Source: Neorickettsia findlayensis (lineage in GTDB: Bacteria; Pseudomonadota; Alphaproteobacteria; Rickettsiales; Anaplasmataceae). Taken from it: 64,000 nucleotides of DNA. Positions within the stretch are counted from its first letter, which is position 1. The number at the start of each line of letters is the position of its first letter. The translations under genes were made by a program, and so were the position numbers. Location of the stretch: contig NZ_CP047224.1 in the NCBI RefSeq assembly GCF_009856525.1, forward strand, positions 248,001-312,000, given 5' to 3'. The notes under the pieces were generated by a model. The model ran no database searches. It saw only the letters and a list, made by a program, of their open reading frames with translations, and was not told the DNA's origin. This document shows, piece after piece, positions 34,160-43,966 of this stretch.

Positions 34160-35335
34160 CTACTTCATGGATATATTGCGCTGTTTTTTTCCAACGCTCA
34201 CGCTGAACCGCTTAGGCAGTTCAATACTGTAGTTGAAGACCTTCTGCTGGTCTATTTTCACTGCTCCTGATTCTATCAATCTTTTTGCTTGAGTTCTTGA
34301 GGAAGCGGCTTCGATCCGAACGATTACATCAATTATGTCTGCATTGCGTGGGATTTCTATTTCTGGTAACTGAGACGGATCATTTTCTTCAAAGGCCTTG
34401 ACTATACTTTCGCTGATTTTTTCTGCAATTGCGCTGCCGTGACATATTCTAGTTGCCTCGGTGGCGAGTATCTTTTTTGCTTCATTTATTCGAGTATCAC
34501 TAAATGCTGAAAGAGCTTTGATCTCCTCAATTGGAAGCTCGGTAAAAAGACACAAAAAGCTTTCTACATCTGCATCCTCGGTATTTCTGAAGTATTGCCA
34601 ATAGTCATATGGCGAGTACAGATTCGGGTCTAACCAAACAGCTCCTGCTTCAGTTTTGCCCATTTTTTTCCCGGAAGCGGTCGTGATCAATGGTACGGTC
34701 AAACCAAACATCTCTGTATTTCTCAATTTTCTTCCCAATTCTACACCATTGACTATGTTGCCCCATTGATCTCCTCCTCCTATCTGTACATTGCAGTTGT
34801 ACAGGCGATTTAATTCAACAAAATCGTAAGCCTGAAGTATCATATAATTGAATTCTAAAAAACTGAGGTGAGATTCACGTTCTAGCCGACTTTTTACACT
34901 ATCAAAGGTGAGCATCCTATTGACAGAAAAGTGACGTCCCACGTTTCGGAGAAAGTCTATATACCTAATGTTTTCTAACCAGTCAGCATTATTAACAAAC
35001 AATACACTTCCTATGATGCGCTTCACGATTTCGCTGATGGTGCTGATATTTTTATTTATTTCCTCCCTGGAAAGCATTTTGCGGGATTCGTCTTTTCCAG
35101 ACGGGTCGCCTATAAGAGTAGTACCACCACCGAGTAGTATTATTACTTCATGTCCATAACTCTTTACCAAGCGCATTAGCATCAATGGCACCAGATGCCC
35201 TAGATGTATAGCAGGTGCTGTACAATCAAAACCTAAATAGAAGACAAGCTTCTCACAAGAATCCAAACGATGCTCTAACGCTTTTCTATTTGTACACTGG
35301 AGGAAGTACCCCCTTTCCTCAATTATTTTCAGCAT
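34160..35335 (-). CDS. tyrS: Tyrosyl-tRNA synthetase
   Basis: Class I synthetase for tyrosine. The HIGH motif is HLGH at residues 44-47 and the KMSKS motif is KMGKT near 228. QAYDFVELN and GGGDQWGNI are the tyrosine-pocket segments. A C-terminal S4-like domain (AKRLIESGAVKIDQQKV) completes it. Length 391. The ATG at 35335 follows the bfr stop by about 20 bases on the same strand. Confidence 0.95.
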   Translation of the reverse strand: MLKIIEERGYFLQCTNRKALEHRLDSCEKLVFYLGFDCTAPAIHLGHLVPLMLMRLVKSYGHEVIILLGGGTTLIGDPSGKDESRKMLSREEINKNISTISEIVKRIIGSVLFVNNADWLENIRYIDFLRNVGRHFSVNRMLTFDSVKSRLERESHLSFLEFNYMILQAYDFVELNRLYNCNVQIGGGDQWGNIVNGVELGRKLRNTEMFGLTVPLITTASGKKMGKTEAGAVWLDPNLYSPYDYWQYFRNTEDADVESFLCLFTELPIEEIKALSAFSDTRINEAKKILATEATRICHGSAIAEKISESIVKAFEENDPSQLPEIEIPRNADIIDVIVRIEAASSRTQAKRLIESGAVKIDQQKVFNYSIELPKRFSVSVGKKQRNISMK

Positions 35336-35354
35336 AGCTAGGAGAGCTGAGCTT

Positions 35355-35816
35355 TTAACCGTGCTTTACTAAATACTGTTGGATTCCCAAGCTTTGAATT
35401 AGCGATAACTGCTGCTCCAACCACTCTAAGTGCTTTTCCTCGTCTTGTAGAAGAGATCTCATCAGACTCGAACTTACAAAATCCTCGTTTTGCTCGAATT
35501 CTACGATTGACTTCCTGTATGAGAAAAGGGCTTTCAATTCAAGATCGCGGTCTTTTTCAAAAATTTTTTCTACACTTCTTGGGCACGTGCCCATGTCTTT
35601 ATAACCAACTCTCGGATTCCCTTTACAGGAGAATATTCTCTCGAGTAGCGCATCAGCGTGATGCATCTCTCCAATAGAACGATTTCTCAAAGCCTCAGAT
35701 AAATTAAGGAGACCCATATCCTTTAAAATTTTGGAGTGAACAAAATACTGATTTATTGCTAATAATTCGCTTTCTAAGGCTTCATTTAACCTTTCTATTG
35801 AAGAAAAATTTGTCAT
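35355..35816 (-). CDS. bfr: Bacterioferritin
   Basis: Haem-containing iron-storage ferritin. The ferroxidase ligands match E. coli Bfr: Glu in ALESELLAINQYF, Glu and His in GEMHHAD, Glu in DLELKAL, and DEEKHLEW; the haem-ligand Met is kept in GEMHHAD. From the ATG at 35816 the protein is 153 residues, the normal size; the longer GTG frame to 35864 adds an unrelated hydrophobic stretch. Lies between lon and tyrS on the minus strand. Confidence 0.92.
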   Translation of the reverse strand: MTNFSSIERLNEALESELLAINQYFVHSKILKDMGLLNLSEALRNRSIGEMHHADALLERIFSCKGNPRVGYKDMGTCPRSVEKIFEKDRDLELKALFSYRKSIVEFEQNEDFVSSSLMRSLLQDEEKHLEWLEQQLSLIQSLGIQQYLVKHG

Positions 35817-36048
35817 GGGCACCTGGATGATGATACTAGTGGCAATTGTAGTAGAAAAGTCCACATCTTTCTAGTCTGGGAGTACCTCAAGGGAGAATAA
35901 CAAAGACATGCAAATACTTAAAAGAATAATTTACATCAACTAAAGCTCACTTATTAACACTCAACTAACAAAAAGATAAGTGTGCAAAACAACAAAACAA
36001 AATGCTCCAGAAGAACTCAAATATCACAAAAGAAGTCCGCCCCAGAAA

Positions 36049-38529
36049 CTATACCCTTTGTTCTGATTGTTGTGTCGTGGACAACGGAACATCTGGCCAC
36101 ACGTCGACTGCGAGTGGCGTTGGTTGCTTGGCCAGAGTGAACGTCAGTGCCTCTGATACAGTGGAAACAGGAATGATCTTCACTGCGTTCTTCACCGATT
36201 TTGGAATATCCTCTAAATCTTTTTCGTTGCTTATCGGTATTAGGACGGTTTTTATACCACCTCTGACAGCTGCTAGAAGCTTTTCCTTCAGACCACCAAT
36301 TTCCATTACTTTCCCCCTAAGACTCACTTCTCCGGTCATCGCAACGCTTGAGCAAACTGGTATTCCAGTCATCACCGAGACAATAGAAGTGCATATTGCA
36401 ACCCCTGCAGATGGGCCATCTTTTGAAGTTGCACCCTCAGGTACATGAACGTGCACATCTTTACTTTTAAAGAACTTCGATGTGAAACCAAATTTATTGC
36501 AATTTGAGCAGACAAAGCTATAGGCAGCCTGGACGGACTCTTGCATTACTTCTCCAAGCTTTCCTGTAGAACGAATCTCGCCTTTTCCTGGGAGCAAGAC
36601 TGCCTCTATCATAATTAAATCCCCGCCGGTTTGCGTGTAAGCCAGACCTGTAGTCATACCCACTAAATTTTCTGGTTCTGCAGTACCAAAAGTACATTTT
36701 TCCACGCCAGCATACTTCTTGAGATTTTTAACTGAAATCTCTATAGATTTGACGCCGGACTGCACACCCAACTTTTTGACTGCTTTCCTCATCAAATTTG
36801 CCAGCTCCCTCTTCAGGCTTCGTACTCCACTCTCACGAGTGTAACGACGTATAAGCAACTTTAACGCTTCTTTGGAAATACTCCACTCGTTTTTTTTCAA
36901 ACCATGTTCTTTCCTTAATTTTCCAATTAGATAATGCTCTGCTATCTGCAATTTTTCCTCTTCTGAGTAGGCTTCCAGACGTATTACTTCTAACCGATCC
37001 AATAGCGCTGGAATCATATTCAAGCTATTTGCAGTTGCAACAAACATCACATCACTCAGGTCATATTCAACCTCCAAGTAGTGGTCCACAAAGCGCGAGT
37101 TCTGCTCAGGATCAAGAACTTCCAAAAGTGCAAAAGCAGGATCACTTCTGAAATCCGAAGACATTTTATCTATTTCGTCCAGGAGAAAGACAGGATTAGA
37201 TAATTTTGCTTTCTTCATGTGCTGGATTATCTTTCCGGGCATTGCACCTATATAAGTCCTTCTATGACCTTTAATTTCAGACTCATCTTTTATTCCACCG
37301 AGTGACATCCTAACGAATGGTCTGCCAGTAGCTTCTGCTATTGCGCTGGCAAGGGAGGTCTTTCCGACACCTGGAGGACCAAGTAAACATAGTATGGAGC
37401 CTTTAAACGATTTCGTACGGTTTTGCACTGCCAAGTACTCGATAATGCGCTCTTTGACCTTTTCTATGCCGTAATGGCTCGCCTTTAGAATTTGTTCTGA
37501 TGCCCCGATATCGGTAATCATCTTGCCCTTCTTTTTCCAAGGAAGAGAAATGACCCAGTCTATGTAGTTACGAACCACAGTTGCCTCAGCAGACATGGGT
37601 ACCATATTTTTGAGTTTTTTCAGTTCCTTTGAAACTTTTTCTTTCGCTTCTGCAGAGAGCTTGCTATTCCCTATTTTTTTCTCTAGGTCAACAAGTTCAT
37701 CATATTCTTCACCTTCTTTCTCGTATAGCTCCTTGGTAATTGCTTTCAGTTGTTCATTAAGTAAGTATACCTTATGTGATTTCTTAATTTGACTCTCTGT
37801 TTTTTCTTTAATCTGCTGTTTTACCTGCAACACTCCAAGTTCTTTCTCTAGGAATGCATGGACTTTTTTCATCCTCTCTAAGAGGTCTACAGTTTCGAGT
37901 ATTTCTTGTTTTTCACTGAGCTTTAGGTTTATACTCGCAGCCACCAAGTCGGCTATCCTGCTAGTGGAATCTATTTGTGAGAGGAGTCCAGTGATTTCAT
38001 CTGGAATTGTCTCGCTCAACTTAACGCACTTTTCGAAATTCTGAACGACCGATCTTCGATATGCCTCTATGTTTACGTCATCGCTTTCTTCCTCTTCTAT
38101 TGGAAAGACATCTGCTTCGAGTACTCCATCGATTTTTCTGAAATTTACAGCACGTGCACGGCACTCCACGATTACCATAAGTTTGACACCACCATCCTGA
38201 AGATTAATCTTCGGTTCGGCAATCTTTGCTATGACACCAACTTCGTACAAATCTTTACCTTCAGGGGTTTCTTTCTTTGGATTCCTCTGTGCAACCAAGA
38301 GCATTCTTCCACTATTTTCAGACGTCTCTGCCAGTGCTTTATCCATTGCTTGTATTGACCCCTTCCTTCCTATAAATATTGGAAGGTAATCGCCGGGAAA
38401 GAAAATAACTTCCCTAAGAGGCAGGACGGGTAAATTCAAGTGCGCCGGCCCGGATTCAAAGTTAGAATTATCGGTATCATGCTCTTGTTTTGAATCTACG
38501 TCACGATTATTAAGCTCTTCTTCTGACAT
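36049..38529 (-). CDS. lon: ATP-dependent protease Lon
   Basis: AAA+ protease that degrades misfolded and regulatory proteins. N-terminal LAN domain (LPVLPLREVIFFPGDYLPIFIG near 33), coiled-coil middle, AAA+ module with Walker A GPPGVGKT and Walker B FLLDEIDKM, and the C-terminal serine-lysine protease domain with catalytic Ser707 in KDGPSAG and the Lys about 43 residues later in GGLKEKLLAA. Length 826. Downstream of the thiE-like gene on the same strand with a gap of about 50 bases. Confidence 0.96.
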   Translation of the reverse strand: MSEEELNNRDVDSKQEHDTDNSNFESGPAHLNLPVLPLREVIFFPGDYLPIFIGRKGSIQAMDKALAETSENSGRMLLVAQRNPKKETPEGKDLYEVGVIAKIAEPKINLQDGGVKLMVIVECRARAVNFRKIDGVLEADVFPIEEEESDDVNIEAYRRSVVQNFEKCVKLSETIPDEITGLLSQIDSTSRIADLVAASINLKLSEKQEILETVDLLERMKKVHAFLEKELGVLQVKQQIKEKTESQIKKSHKVYLLNEQLKAITKELYEKEGEEYDELVDLEKKIGNSKLSAEAKEKVSKELKKLKNMVPMSAEATVVRNYIDWVISLPWKKKGKMITDIGASEQILKASHYGIEKVKERIIEYLAVQNRTKSFKGSILCLLGPPGVGKTSLASAIAEATGRPFVRMSLGGIKDESEIKGHRRTYIGAMPGKIIQHMKKAKLSNPVFLLDEIDKMSSDFRSDPAFALLEVLDPEQNSRFVDHYLEVEYDLSDVMFVATANSLNMIPALLDRLEVIRLEAYSEEEKLQIAEHYLIGKLRKEHGLKKNEWSISKEALKLLIRRYTRESGVRSLKRELANLMRKAVKKLGVQSGVKSIEISVKNLKKYAGVEKCTFGTAEPENLVGMTTGLAYTQTGGDLIMIEAVLLPGKGEIRSTGKLGEVMQESVQAAYSFVCSNCNKFGFTSKFFKSKDVHVHVPEGATSKDGPSAGVAICTSIVSVMTGIPVCSSVAMTGEVSLRGKVMEIGGLKEKLLAAVRGGIKTVLIPISNEKDLEDIPKSVKNAVKIIPVSTVSEALTFTLAKQPTPLAVDVWPDVPLSTTQQSEQRV

Positions 38530-38582
38530 AAAAAATGCATTCCCTTACACGATATATGGGTGCTAGAATTTTGTATTCAAGC

Positions 38583-39161
38583 TCACAGACGGTCATTATA
38601 CAAATTAATTCCTGCAATACCAACTTTTTGCCCAGCTTCTCTCAGTTTCCATATATTCGCTTTTGTTATGCCCCCTAATGCAAAAACATTAATTTTTCTT
38701 GTGAAAGCTTGGTATTTAATGAATTTTACAGCTCCCATTGCATTGGAGTTAGTTTTCTTGCTGTGAAAAACTGGTGAGAAAAGTGCCGCATCAAAACCAG
38801 CTGCTTGTATTTTTAGATTTTGTTTTACACTGTGTGATGCACAACTTATAAACCACTGCTTTTTGAAGTACCGCCACTTTCTCATCTTGCTAAAACTTGA
38901 CTCCCTTACATGTACTCCTGATGCACGTGTTAGAAGTGCGACAAATGGATCGCCAGCAACGAGAAAGGTCAAACGCAACTTCCTACACATTCTTGAAAGC
39001 CAGTGTGCCAAGCTTTTTCTTTGTAAATGTTCGTAACACCGCAGCACAACAAAACTTCCCAGAGGCAGCTGTTTCAAGATAAACGCAACTTCAGACAGCG
39101 AATGTGCCGCCTCGATCACGAATAACCATCTAAAAAGGTGTGCGTAGCGCTTGAAGAACAT
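38583..39161 (-). CDS. ThiE/TenI-family protein
   Basis: 192-residue TIM-barrel protein of the thiamine phosphate synthase/TenI superfamily. Matches are the HVRE segment (for GxHxGQ), SHSV (the histidine-containing SVHS/STHD segment), ALFSPVFHSKKTN (for GPVFPTxTK) and ALGGITKANI. Several ThiE residues for binding the pyrimidine substrate are changed: the QxRxK motif reads VLRCY and the ND pair reads GD. It may therefore act as a TenI-like or altered enzyme. Its start shares one base with the hemJ stop (TAATG). Confidence 0.65.
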   Translation of the reverse strand: MFFKRYAHLFRWLFVIEAAHSLSEVAFILKQLPLGSFVVLRCYEHLQRKSLAHWLSRMCRKLRLTFLVAGDPFVALLTRASGVHVRESSFSKMRKWRYFKKQWFISCASHSVKQNLKIQAAGFDAALFSPVFHSKKTNSNAMGAVKFIKYQAFTRKINVFALGGITKANIWKLREAGQKVGIAGINLYNDRL

Positions 39162-39592
39162 TAAAATGGTTTTGTCACTGCAAGTATAACAACTGCAATA
39201 AAAGCAATTGTGACTCCCTCATTTGCAAACTTAAAAAATGTGCTTGAGTATTTATTACACCCTCTACTAAAAGCGACGGAACATCGCCAAAAGAATATGT
39301 GCAAAGACACAAGTGCAGCCACAAATAGTAATTTTAGATGTAGCCATGCACTTAGAATGTGACCTGTATCCACTGCCAACAGCAAGCCAAGCGTAATACT
39401 TACTACCATAGCGGGTGTCATAATATAGCAGAGGAGACGTTTTTCCATCACACGAAAAACAGAATCGGTTTCAGTGCCAACATCAACGTCAGCATGATAG
39501 ACCATGATTCTGGGTAGGTAAAAAAGGCCCGCCATCCACATTGTCACAACAATGATATGAAGCGCCTCCATCCAATCGGTTCCAATACTCAT
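39161..39592 (-). CDS. hemJ: Protoporphyrinogen IX oxidase HemJ
   Basis: Membrane protein that oxidises protoporphyrinogen IX in haem synthesis, found where HemG and HemY are missing. Four membrane helices; conserved marks are the N-terminal ALHIIVVTMWMAGLFYLPRIMVYH (conserved His and Arg) and the WLHLKLLFV segment with its Lys. Length 143 is normal. Lies 6 bases after glnA on the minus strand and overlaps the thiE-like gene by one base. Confidence 0.88.
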   Translation of the reverse strand: MSIGTDWMEALHIIVVTMWMAGLFYLPRIMVYHADVDVGTETDSVFRVMEKRLLCYIMTPAMVVSITLGLLLAVDTGHILSAWLHLKLLFVAALVSLHIFFWRCSVAFSRGCNKYSSTFFKFANEGVTIAFIAVVILAVTKPF

Positions 39593-39598
39593 ACGATT

Positions 39599-41005
39599 CT
39601 AGACGTTATAGTACTTTATAAATTCAATTGGCACGGGATGTTTTGATAACTCCTCGTAGTCATCACGTAGAAGCCCTACATAGGTATCAAGCTGATCATT
39701 CGTGAACACACCACCCTCTGTCAAGAATTGTCGATCGGTTTCGAGTGCAAAAAACGCCTCTTCTAAAGACTTAGACAGAGAAACCTCCGAGGATTTTTCG
39801 AGTTCCAAAGCATCTCCCGGGAGTAGTTTTTCCTGTATACCTGCTATACCTGCCATAATTAAAGCAGCGGTTCCGATGTATGGATTAGTACCTGCATCAG
39901 GAAAGTTAACCTCTATTCTCTTTCCGGAAGAATCACTTTCCCTACAGTGCGGAATCCTCACTGTTGCTAGACGATTTCCAAGCAAACAATTCGGCCCGTA
40001 AGCGGCATCATCGATGTTTGCCAGGCGTTTGTAGCTATTAGTTAGCGGGTTCAAAATGGCATTTAGCGCTTTTCTATGCTTTATTATTCCGCCAATGTAG
40101 TATTTGCATAATTGTGAAACTTCCTCTCCTGGACCCTGCGGTACAAACAAATTTTGCTCATTTTCCCAGAGCGATATGTGAAAGTGCATCCCGCTGCCAT
40201 TGTAGTCCTTGAACGGCTTAGGCATGAAAGTAGCCGATTTTCCATAAGAACTAGCTACGTTACGTGTAATGTACTTGCATTTTTGCACATTGTCAGAAGT
40301 CTCTAAAGCTTCTCCGTGGTAAAAGCCTATTCTGCATTGCGACGATGCAGCTTCATGATGGTGCATCAATGGTTTTACTTTTACCTCTCTGAGTGTTTCC
40401 AGAATTTCTGCCCTTATGTCGTTTAGAGAATCTGAAGGCTGACTTGTTAGATAGCAGTTTCTGCTGCCTTCCCTGTGAGCGTGATTATTATACTCGTACC
40501 GTCTACCAGAATTGTAGATTCCCTCTGATGAATCTAGCTCAAAAAAGGCACCGTTTTCTTTGACGGCAAACCTCGCATCATCCAGTACGAAAAATTCCAT
40601 TTCGAGACCAAAAAAAGCCCTATTAGCTATTCCGGTGCTGCGTAAAAATTCCATCGCTCTTTTCGTTGTTGCGCGTGGACTATGTTCATAAGAACTACAT
40701 CCACGTGGTTCCACGATGTCACAAATAACGCACAATGTCGGCTGTGCAGCAAAGGGGTCTAAGAAAGAACTGCCCGACTCAAGATCTGGTACGAGCACCA
40801 CATCGGACTTATGCATGTCATTCCAGCCCTGAATCAGCGAGCTGTCGCACGAAATACCATGTGTAAGAACGTCTGTAGTAACACTATCGCTGTGACGCGT
40901 GATGTGCAAAAATTTCCCGGTGATCGAAGTAAATCTGAAATCAATAAGCCTAATCTCATTTTTAGCAGCGAACTCCAATATAGAGGCAGCCCTGTTATTT
41001 GTCAC
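39599..41005 (-). CDS. glnA: Glutamine synthetase type I lacking the adenylylation tyrosine
   Basis: Makes glutamine from glutamate, ammonia and ATP. Core motifs are intact: CDSSLIQGW (for the D50 latch), GLEMEFFVLDD (metal Glu), GSGMHFHISLW (His for metal n2), NRLATVRIP and RIEVNFPDAGTNPY. Length 468 matches E. coli GlnA. The loop that should carry the regulated Tyr (NLYDLPPEE in E. coli) is replaced by a shorter stretch around residues 399-412 with no Tyr. GTG start, with a promoter candidate at 41031-41059. Confidence 0.92.
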   Translation of the reverse strand: MTNNRAASILEFAAKNEIRLIDFRFTSITGKFLHITRHSDSVTTDVLTHGISCDSSLIQGWNDMHKSDVVLVPDLESGSSFLDPFAAQPTLCVICDIVEPRGCSSYEHSPRATTKRAMEFLRSTGIANRAFFGLEMEFFVLDDARFAVKENGAFFELDSSEGIYNSGRRYEYNNHAHREGSRNCYLTSQPSDSLNDIRAEILETLREVKVKPLMHHHEAASSQCRIGFYHGEALETSDNVQKCKYITRNVASSYGKSATFMPKPFKDYNGSGMHFHISLWENEQNLFVPQGPGEEVSQLCKYYIGGIIKHRKALNAILNPLTNSYKRLANIDDAAYGPNCLLGNRLATVRIPHCRESDSSGKRIEVNFPDAGTNPYIGTAALIMAGIAGIQEKLLPGDALELEKSSEVSLSKSLEEAFFALETDRQFLTEGGVFTNDQLDTYVGLLRDDYEELSKHPVPIEFIKYYNV

Positions 41006-41030
41006 TTGTGTAGTAAAAAAACCAACGGTA

Positions 41031-41059
41031 ATTGTATTATTCGTTCATTGATTGTGCAA
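41031..41059 (-). promoter_or_regulatory. Sigma-70 promoter candidate for glnA
   Basis: Minus strand: TTGCAC, 17-base spacer, TACAAT. Start near 41024, about 20 bases before the GTG at 41005, supporting that start. Confidence 0.5.
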
Positions 41060-41262
41060 TCTGTTTAGGAGTTTCTTCTAAGGTGCTTTTGAGAAAAGCA
41101 TTTGGTTAATAACATAAGCTATTTGATTGATAACGCAAGTGATCCTATCGAAATTGTCTTTACCTTATTTGGGTAAATCTGTATTCTATGCGATTAGCTC
41201 TTAGAGCTGATCGTTTTTAATAGTCGCGCAAGAGTTCATTTTACATTTTCCATTCGATTTAT

Positions 41263-41712
41263 ATGAAATGTCCATTCTGTGGTAATCGAGATACTAATGT
41301 CAGAGACTCACGTTCTGTGAATAAAGGTGCCTTCATAAAAAGAAGGCGTTTTTGTGGTGAATGTGGTGCTAAGTTTACTACTTCTGAAACTATACAACTT
41401 AAAGAAATAAAGGTTATTAAAAAGAACGGTAGTTGTGAAAGTTTCGACAGAGAAAAAGCGGTGCGTTCGGTGGAAATCGCATTACGTAAAAGACCTGTTA
41501 CACGGGAAAGAGTAGATGAATTAATGAATTGCGTCATTTACAAGATTGAACGCATTCATGATACAAAGATCACTGCAAAGCTTATTGGGGAACTGATTAT
41601 GGAGCAGCTTGCTACTCTCGACAAAGTTGCTTTTATTCGGTTTGCGTCTGTTTATATGAACTTTGAGAACGAAGAAGATTTTATTCGGGTAATAGGCAGT
41701 ATCACTTCCTAG
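41263..41712 (+). CDS. nrdR: Transcriptional repressor NrdR
   Basis: Zinc-ribbon plus ATP-cone repressor of ribonucleotide reductase genes. The zinc cysteines are C3, C6, C31 and C34, followed by a basic segment, RRRFCGECGAKFTTSE. The ATP-cone spans about 50-140 (VIKKNGSCESFDREKAVRSV). Length 149 is typical. No NrdR box was recognised at its own start. Confidence 0.95.
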   Translation: MKCPFCGNRDTNVRDSRSVNKGAFIKRRRFCGECGAKFTTSETIQLKEIKVIKKNGSCESFDREKAVRSVEIALRKRPVTRERVDELMNCVIYKIERIHDTKITAKLIGELIMEQLATLDKVAFIRFASVYMNFENEEDFIRVIGSITS

Positions 41713-41975
41713 CTATGTGGCTTTGGCATGTGAAGAAAACAATTGCAATGCTTTTTCGTATTTACCTAAAAATGGGGATTTTTACCATTTGGAATTGTGA
41801 AAAGCGTTTCTGATTTGTTCATGACTTTTTCCTGCATTGGGCAATACGTTGGGATATTAAGTCTTGCACCCAAGTAGGAAGGTGGTGGTCTGCTTTTTAT
41901 GCTTGCTGGGTGCAGGGTTTATCTTTGGCCAGGGTATAAATTCACTTCTGCCTACCTGCGAACTGAGCTGTTATT

Positions 41976-43829
41976 TTATTTTTCTGCTAACTCTAATATG
42001 AATCTCGATTTTACAGTGTTTTGCCAAGAGTTTCTTATTAGCCTTCGATTAGCGCTCGTTATTGTCAAAAACCTCTTAGCCCTTGTTATTCCCACATAGG
42101 CTAAACGACGCTCTTCCTCAATTTGCTCAGTACTAAATAGTGATCTTGCATGCGGAAACGTTCCATCTTCCCAGCCTGGAAGAAATACTTGTTCAAATTC
42201 TAGTCCTTTAGAAGCATGCAAGGTCATCACATTGACAGCATCGCTATTATTTGTTTGTGTATCGCTTTCTGTCAAAAGTGACACATGTTGTAAAAAATCT
42301 GTGGCATTGTCGAATTCCTGGATTACCCTGAAAAGTTCGTCAACGTTTTCAATCCTGCTCTCGTCCTGCTCCTTTAATGCGGATATGTACCCGGATTCCA
42401 GTGTAATTTTTTTTAGCAAGTCATGCAAACTGTGATTAAGAGAGTCTTCTTGCCATTTTTTAACTTGTTTCACAAATGTCAGAAGCGCTGTGCTTTTAAG
42501 TTTTTCGTTTTCCTCAAGTTTTCTAGCTGCTTCAAACATCGAGCAACCTTGTTCAAGTGAGTAGTTATATATCTTGTTCATGGATGCTTGCCCTAGACCC
42601 CTTTTTGGAGTGTTTATTATTCTTTCAAAGGCTAGGTTATCATTTGGATTGGTAACGAGTCTTAAATAAGCAATAATATCTCTTACTTCTTTTCTCTCGT
42701 AGAACTTTAGTCCTCCCACGACGCGGTAGGGAACGTTTTCGTGAATGGCTGCTTCCTCGAAGGCTCTCGTCTGAAAACCTGCCCTAACAAGGATTGCCGT
42801 ATCGCTGTAGGGACACACTAATTTTCTTTCCTTTATCTTTCTGATAATTGCTCTTGCTTCCTGTTCGCTGTCTATGTAAGTAACAATCTGTATTTCCTCA
42901 CCACTCGGGTATGCTGTCCAAAGCTTTTTTGTTAGTCTGGACTGATTATTTTTTATGATATTGTGCGCGGCAGTGAGAATTTTATTCGTCGAGCGATAAT
43001 TTTGTTCCAGCTTGATAACTTTTGCTCCTTCAAAATCTTTTGCGAACCTCAGGATGTTACCTACTTCTGCGCCGCGCCACCCATAAATTGATTGATCATC
43101 GTCCCCAACGCAACAGATGTTTGAGTGCTTCTGTGCTAATAGCCTCAGCCATAGATATTGACATAAATTCGTATCTTGATACTCATCCACCATGATGTAT
43201 CTGAATTTTTCTTTGTATTTTTCTAAAGTTTCCGCGTCTTTGTTGAAAAGGGTAACGTTGTGCATGAGCAAATCCCCAAAGTCCATGCTATTGTTTTCCT
43301 TTAGTTTTTCTTGGTAAGCATCGTATATAGAGAGTGCTTGCTTTTCAAACCATGTGTTTGCCGCATTGTTGAATCTCACCCTACTTGGAGTGAAGGCTTT
43401 ATCTTTCCATGCCGAGATCAGGCTTAGGTACTTCTTGAGTAGAGCTTTATCTGTTTCGATTTTCTTTTCTTGTGCAACTTTCTGAAGCATTCTGACTTGG
43501 TCATCTACGTCTAGTATTGTAAAGTCAGGTTTAAAACCAAGTTTTTCCGCTTCTATTCTTAGGATCTTAGCTGCTGCTGCATGAAATGTTCCAATCCAGT
43601 GGAACTTCATTTCTCCAACGATCTCGTTGATGCGCTGGATCATTTCATTTGCAGCTTTATTCGCGAAGGTAACGGCCATAATTTGATTTGGGTGCGCATA
43701 CCCTGACTTAATCAAGTGGGCTATTCTATGTACCAACGTCTTTGTCTTGCCTGTTCCAGCACCAGCAAGTATCAAGACAGGACCATTTACGGTTTCTACG
43801 GCAAGTCTTTGCTCATAGTTCAGATTCAT
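41976..43829 (-). CDS. uvrD: UvrD/Rep-family DNA helicase
   Basis: Superfamily 1 3'-5' helicase for repair and fork restart. From the ATG at 43829: MNLNYEQRLAVE (Q motif), GAGTGKT at 23-29 (motif I), VDEYQDTN (motif II), DDDQSIYGWRGA (motif III), LEQNYRS (motif IV), VMTLHASKGLEFEQVFLPGWEDG (motif V) and LAYVGITRA (motif VI). At 617 residues it ends soon after motif VI, so it lacks the long UvrD/PcrA C-terminal tail. Rep and PcrA cannot be told apart from UvrD here. Confidence 0.88.
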   Translation of the reverse strand: MNLNYEQRLAVETVNGPVLILAGAGTGKTKTLVHRIAHLIKSGYAHPNQIMAVTFANKAANEMIQRINEIVGEMKFHWIGTFHAAAAKILRIEAEKLGFKPDFTILDVDDQVRMLQKVAQEKKIETDKALLKKYLSLISAWKDKAFTPSRVRFNNAANTWFEKQALSIYDAYQEKLKENNSMDFGDLLMHNVTLFNKDAETLEKYKEKFRYIMVDEYQDTNLCQYLWLRLLAQKHSNICCVGDDDQSIYGWRGAEVGNILRFAKDFEGAKVIKLEQNYRSTNKILTAAHNIIKNNQSRLTKKLWTAYPSGEEIQIVTYIDSEQEARAIIRKIKERKLVCPYSDTAILVRAGFQTRAFEEAAIHENVPYRVVGGLKFYERKEVRDIIAYLRLVTNPNDNLAFERIINTPKRGLGQASMNKIYNYSLEQGCSMFEAARKLEENEKLKSTALLTFVKQVKKWQEDSLNHSLHDLLKKITLESGYISALKEQDESRIENVDELFRVIQEFDNATDFLQHVSLLTESDTQTNNSDAVNVMTLHASKGLEFEQVFLPGWEDGTFPHARSLFSTEQIEEERRLAYVGITRAKRFLTITSANRRLIRNSWQNTVKSRFILELAEK

Positions 43830-43966
43830 AATTGTCGGTTGTACAATGTGCCCAGATCGTACCACATATTCTTTTCTTCTACATGTTTTTTAGTGGTATT
43901 GCACCTTGTTTGCCTAAGTGTCTCTTCAAATGAGGTGCTACTCCGAGTGATGCCTCAAGCAGCATA

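Noticed and set aside
36002-36448. 148-codon plus-strand frame opposite the end of lon
   Set aside because: Shadow of the Lon protease domain; Lon is certain.
41899-42099. 66-codon frame after nrdR
   Set aside because: Overlaps the end of the helicase gene and has no family look. A 7-bp repeat (41865-41871, 41908-41914) here is too weak to call.
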